Shown: one piece after another, positions 5,140 through 7,922 of the stretch | Position numbering within the stretch: the first letter of the stretch is position 1 | Layout of the letters: every line of letters begins with the position of its first letter | From: Dehalococcoidales bacterium | Lineage (GTDB): Bacteria > Chloroflexota > Dehalococcoidia > Dehalococcoidales > JAUXAE01 | Direction: 5' to 3' | Assembly: GCA_030620035.1 (NCBI GenBank) | Contig: JAUXAE010000051.1 | Location: forward strand, 1-7,922 | DNA length: 7,922 nucleotides | Made by a program: the position numbers and the translations under genes | Notes under the pieces: model-generated | Told to the model about the DNA's origin: nothing | The model's database searches: none | The model's input: only the letters and a program-made list of their open reading frames with translations

Positions 5140-6192
5140 ATGTTATCGGCTAGAGCGGAGTCAGTGCTCAAGTCAATAGTCGGCCAGTATATTGCCACGG
5201 CCAAACCGGTATCTTCGGCCAGCGTTATTGATGGCTGCGGGCTGGAGGTGTGCTCGGCCACTGTCCGCAATGAGATGGTGCGCCTGGAGCAGGATGACTA
5301 TATTATTCGGCCTCATCATTCGGCCGGGGCCATTCCCTCAGATAAGGGCTACCGCTATTATGTAGAGTCCCTAAAGGGCGTTGAGCTACCCGTGGCTGAG
5401 CAGTTTATGATAAGCCACCTCTTCCATCAGGTGGAGGGAGAACTGGAAGAGTGGCTGAGCCTGACGGTGGCCCTCCTGGCCCAGTGGGTCCACAATATAG
5501 CCGTGATTACATCACCCCGGTCGGCCGCCTGCCGGTTTCATCATCTGGAGCTGGTTTCCCTGCAGGGCCCTATGGCCCTGGCGGTTCTTATCCTGCGCGG
5601 GGCCAAGGTAAAACAACAGCTGATAACCTTTGATGAGCCTATGTCCCAGGCCGATTTAACGGCCATCACTAGTAGAGTAAACGTCGCCTATTCCAGCCTG
5701 ACCAGGTCTCAGATTCGGGGTAAGAAGATGGAGCTCTCCCCTGGTGAGCGGCAGGCCACCGACTGTCTGGTGAAGATGATGAAGGCCGAGGATTGGCAGG
5801 AATATGAGGACTCTTACCTTGATGGCCTGCACTTTATGCTTGAGCAGCCGGAGTTTACTCATGGCCAGCGGGCACAGTCTCTAATGGAGCTGGTTGAGCA
5901 GAGAAGGCTGGGTCGGGTTATCATTCCTGAGGAGATGACCGAGCAGGGCGTCAAGGTGGTCATCGGCCGGGAAAACAGGGTAGATGTTATCCGTGATTAC
6001 AGTGTTGTCGTCAGCCACTATGGTCTGCCTGAGGAGGCGGTGGGTACTATCGGCGTGGTCGGGCCTACCCGGATGCCCTATGAGCGGGCCATTTCGGCCA
6101 TAAGCTATCTGTCATCGGTGATGAGCACTTTGGTGGCCGAGCTGTACGGCCGGGAAATCCCGCCCGGTCCGGCTATGACCAGTGGCAACTGA
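5140..6192 (+). CDS. hrcA: Heat-inducible transcription repressor HrcA, 350 aa
   Basis: HrcA binds CIRCE as a dimer and represses heat-shock operons; in other bacteria its folding depends on the GroEL chaperonin, which couples it to stress. The N-terminal winged helix (about 1-75) shows the family pattern: ESVLKSIVGQYIATAKPVSS, then CSATVRNEMVRLEQDDYIIRPHHSAGAIPSDKGYRYYVESL. The usual HTSAGRIPT is HHSAGAIPS here, so the Arg is missing. A GAF-like middle part (about 105-220 and 260-330) includes RAQSLMELVEQRRLGRVI and VKVVIGREN, and the protein ends with a typical GPTRMPYERAISAISYLS helix. The length is normal. The ATG has GGAGG five bases upstream. It is the first gene of the operon, 32 nt before the likely grpE start, and is autoregulated through CIRCE. 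Confidence 0.95.
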   Translation: MLSARAESVLKSIVGQYIATAKPVSSASVIDGCGLEVCSATVRNEMVRLEQDDYIIRPHHSAGAIPSDKGYRYYVESLKGVELPVAEQFMISHLFHQVEGELEEWLSLTVALLAQWVHNIAVITSPRSAACRFHHLELVSLQGPMALAVLILRGAKVKQQLITFDEPMSQADLTAITSRVNVAYSSLTRSQIRGKKMELSPGERQATDCLVKMMKAEDWQEYEDSYLDGLHFMLEQPEFTHGQRAQSLMELVEQRRLGRVIIPEEMTEQGVKVVIGRENRVDVIRDYSVVVSHYGLPEEAVGTIGVVGPTRMPYERAISAISYLSSVMSTLVAELYGREIPPGPAMTSGN

Positions 6193-6224
6193 AGGGTCTA
6201 GGTGAGATACCAAAGGGGGTGAGA

Positions 6225-6776
6225 ATGTCACAGGAAGGCCAGACAGGTAGAGAGAAACGGGAAATCATAGAGGTCGAAAGTATAGAATCTTTAAGGGAGG
6301 CCCTGACCCAAGAAAGGGTAAGGGCAGGCGGCCTTCTGGCTAACTGGCAGAGAGCCCAGGCCGACTTTATTAACTACAAGCGGCGCAGTGAGCAGGAAAA
6401 GGAGGAGACCAGCAACCTGGCCAAGAGCGCCCTTGTCCTTAGCTTGCTGCCTGTTCTTGATGATCTGGAAAGGGCCTTGGCCTCCGTTCCGCCTCGCCTG
6501 ACCAAGCATCCCTGGGTAGATGGTATCAGCATCATTAGCGGCAAGTTCCGGGCCATTTTAGCGGCACTGGGGGTTTCTCCCGTCAAGGCACTGGGCGAGC
6601 CATTTGACCCCAATCTCCACGAAGCCGCCCTGCACGAGAAGGGTAAGGCAGGCATCGTTATCCGGGAGCTGCTCAAGGGCTATAGCTTTGCCGGCAAGGT
6701 TCTTCGACCGGCCAAGGTGGTGGTGGGCAGTGGGGAGGGGGAAGATGAGGAAGCTTCAGCCTCTTCCAGACCCTGA
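6225..6776 (+). CDS. grpE: Nucleotide exchange factor GrpE, 183 aa
   Basis: GrpE is the cytoplasmic partner of DnaK that releases ADP and resets its cycle. The N-terminal part (about 10-65) is a long charged helix containing NWQRAQADFINYKRRSEQEK, the usual dimerisation coiled coil. A four-helix section follows (LLPVLDDLERAL). The C-terminal beta domain carries the signature GEPFDPNLHEAALHEKG, then VIRELLKGYSFAGKVLRPAKVVV. The short tail is acidic and serine-rich. I chose the ATG at 6225 rather than the in-frame GTG at 6219, because the ribosome binding site GGGGGTGA (6215-6222) lies just upstream of that ATG and overlaps the GTG. The stop is 31 nt before dnaK. Confidence 0.95.
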   Translation: MSQEGQTGREKREIIEVESIESLREALTQERVRAGGLLANWQRAQADFINYKRRSEQEKEETSNLAKSALVLSLLPVLDDLERALASVPPRLTKHPWVDGISIISGKFRAILAALGVSPVKALGEPFDPNLHEAALHEKGKAGIVIRELLKGYSFAGKVLRPAKVVVGSGEGEDEEASASSRP

Positions 6777-6807
6777 ACTAATTAATCAAGGAGGAGATAG
6801 ATAGACT

Positions 6808-7922
6808 ATGGCAAAGGTAGTAGGTATTGATTTAGGCACAACCTTTTCTGCGGTGGCTGTGATGGAGGCCGGGGAGCCGGTGGTTATTCCTAATGCTGAG
6901 GGCTCTCGGATAACACCTTCAGTAGTGGCCGTGAGCAAGGGTGGTGAGCGTCTGGTGGGGCAGGTGGCCCGGCGTCAGGCGGTCACCAACCCGGACAATA
7001 CCATCTTCAGCATCAAGCGCCTGATGGGGCGTAGGTTTGATGAGCCTTCGGTGGCCTACGATGTAAAGTGGCTACCCTATAAGATAGTCAAGGCGGCCAA
7101 TGGCGATGTCAGATTAGTTATGGGCGGCAAGGAGTATAGCCCGCCCGAGCTCTCGGCCATGATTCTGCAGAAACTCAAGGCGGACGCCGAGGCCTACCTT
7201 GGTGACAAGGTTACTGAGGCGGTCATAACCGTGCCCGCCTATTTCAATGACAGTCAGCGGCAGGCCACCAAGGATGCCGGCCAGATAGCCGGACTTAAGG
7301 TGCTCAGGATAATCAATGAGCCCACGGCCGCCTCTCTGGCCTATGGACTGGACAAGAAGAAGGACGAGACCATCGTTGTTTATGACCTGGGCGGCGGCAC
7401 CTTTGATATATCCATTCTGGAGCTGGGCGAGGGCACCTTTCATGTCAAGTCAACCAGCGGTGATACCCACCTCGGCGGTGATGATTTTGACCAGAAGGTC
7501 ATCAACTGGCTGGTTGGCGAATTCAAGAAGGACCAGGGGATAGACTTAAGTCAGGATAAGATGGCCCTGCAGCGGCTCAGGGAGGCCGCTGAAAAGGCCA
7601 AGTGTGAATTATCCACCGTCCAGCAGACTGAGGTGAACCTGCCCTTTATCACTGCTGATGCCAGTGGTCCCAAACACCTCAACATCACCCTTACCCGGGC
7701 CAAGCTGGAGCAGCTGGTGATGGAGCTGGTTGAAAAGACCCTGGGGCCCTGCAAGCAGGCCCTAGCTGATGCCACCAAGACGGTTGAGCAGGTTGATGAG
7801 GTGGTTCTGGTCGGCGGTCAGACCAGGATGCCGCTGGTGCAGCAGAAGGTGCAGGAATTCTTTGGTAAAGAGCCCCATAAAGGGGTCAATCCCGATGAGG
7901 TGGTGGCTATCGGGGCGGCTAT
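6808..7922 (+). CDS. dnaK: Molecular chaperone DnaK (Hsp70), partial at the window end
   Basis: The reading frame is open from the ATG at 6808 to the end of the window, 371 complete codons, covering almost all of the N-terminal ATPase domain. All three Hsp70 signatures are present: IDLGTTFS (about 7-14), VYDLGGGTFDIS (about 191-202) and VVLVGGQTRMP (about 332-342). The family motifs TVPAYFNDSQRQATKDAG and INEPTAASLAYGLD are also intact. The segment after the first signature (RRFDEPSVAYDVKWLPYKIV) aligns without a gap to the E. coli type, so it carries the lobe IB insert that Bacillus-type DnaK lacks. The substrate-binding domain and C-terminus are off the window, as any dnaJ would be. GGAGGAGA (6790-6797) lies about 10 nt upstream of the start. 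DnaK folds and protects proteins in an ATP cycle driven by DnaJ and GrpE. Confidence 0.97.
   Translation, partial: MAKVVGIDLGTTFSAVAVMEAGEPVVIPNAEGSRITPSVVAVSKGGERLVGQVARRQAVTNPDNTIFSIKRLMGRRFDEPSVAYDVKWLPYKIVKAANGDVRLVMGGKEYSPPELSAMILQKLKADAEAYLGDKVTEAVITVPAYFNDSQRQATKDAGQIAGLKVLRIINEPTAASLAYGLDKKKDETIVVYDLGGGTFDISILELGEGTFHVKSTSGDTHLGGDDFDQKVINWLVGEFKKDQGIDLSQDKMALQRLREAAEKAKCELSTVQQTEVNLPFITADASGPKHLNITLTRAKLEQLVMELVEKTLGPCKQALADATKTVEQVDEVVLVGGQTRMPLVQQKVQEFFGKEPHKGVNPDEVVAIGAA

Noticed and set aside
1..7922. CRISPR array, tRNA or rRNA gene
   Set aside because: I saw no regularly spaced repeats and no cloverleaf or rRNA-like conserved stretches in the window.

Overview
The window reads as a chromosomal locus of a bacterium carrying a CIRCE-controlled hrcA-grpE-dnaK heat-shock operon, joined to a less GC-rich integrated element. 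The FN3-type surface protein, the metallo-beta-lactamase-fold protein and the operon order suggest a Chloroflexota relative, perhaps Dehalococcoidia. That placement is an inference from gene style, not from a phylogeny. No rRNA, tRNA or CRISPR array is visible.

Left part (1 to about 3500) is accessory DNA, probably the right-hand portion of an integrative element. At the edge, on the minus strand, is a broken gene for an AlbA_2/Schlafen-type protein. Next come three minus-strand genes in an apparent operon: a 181-aa protein of unknown family, a 94-aa protein of unknown family, and a divergent bifunctional-nuclease (DUF151) protein. A 169-bp divergent control region (1568-1736) carries two good sigma-70-type promoters facing apart. 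To its right a 67-aa excisionase/MerR-like helix-turn-helix protein overlaps by 4 nt the gene of a 528-aa large serine recombinase.

Junction (about 3488-3523): the end of the recombinase gene runs directly into a 5'-truncated host gene. That remnant encodes two fibronectin-III-like domains, a proline-rich linker and a C-terminal membrane anchor. Base composition rises sharply in GC here. The simplest reading is that the element inserted into this surface-protein gene by site-specific recombination, and that the junction supplies the last codons of the recombinase. The other attachment end lies outside the window.

Right part (3524-7922) is host chromosome. The surface-protein remnant converges on a minus-strand metallo-beta-lactamase-fold gene with a near-leaderless start. 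That gene is divergent from hrcA. hrcA, grpE and dnaK (cut by the window end) run on the plus strand from one visible promoter followed by a perfectly symmetrical CIRCE operator. HrcA should bind the operator and repress the operon, which encodes the DnaK chaperone and its nucleotide exchange factor GrpE.
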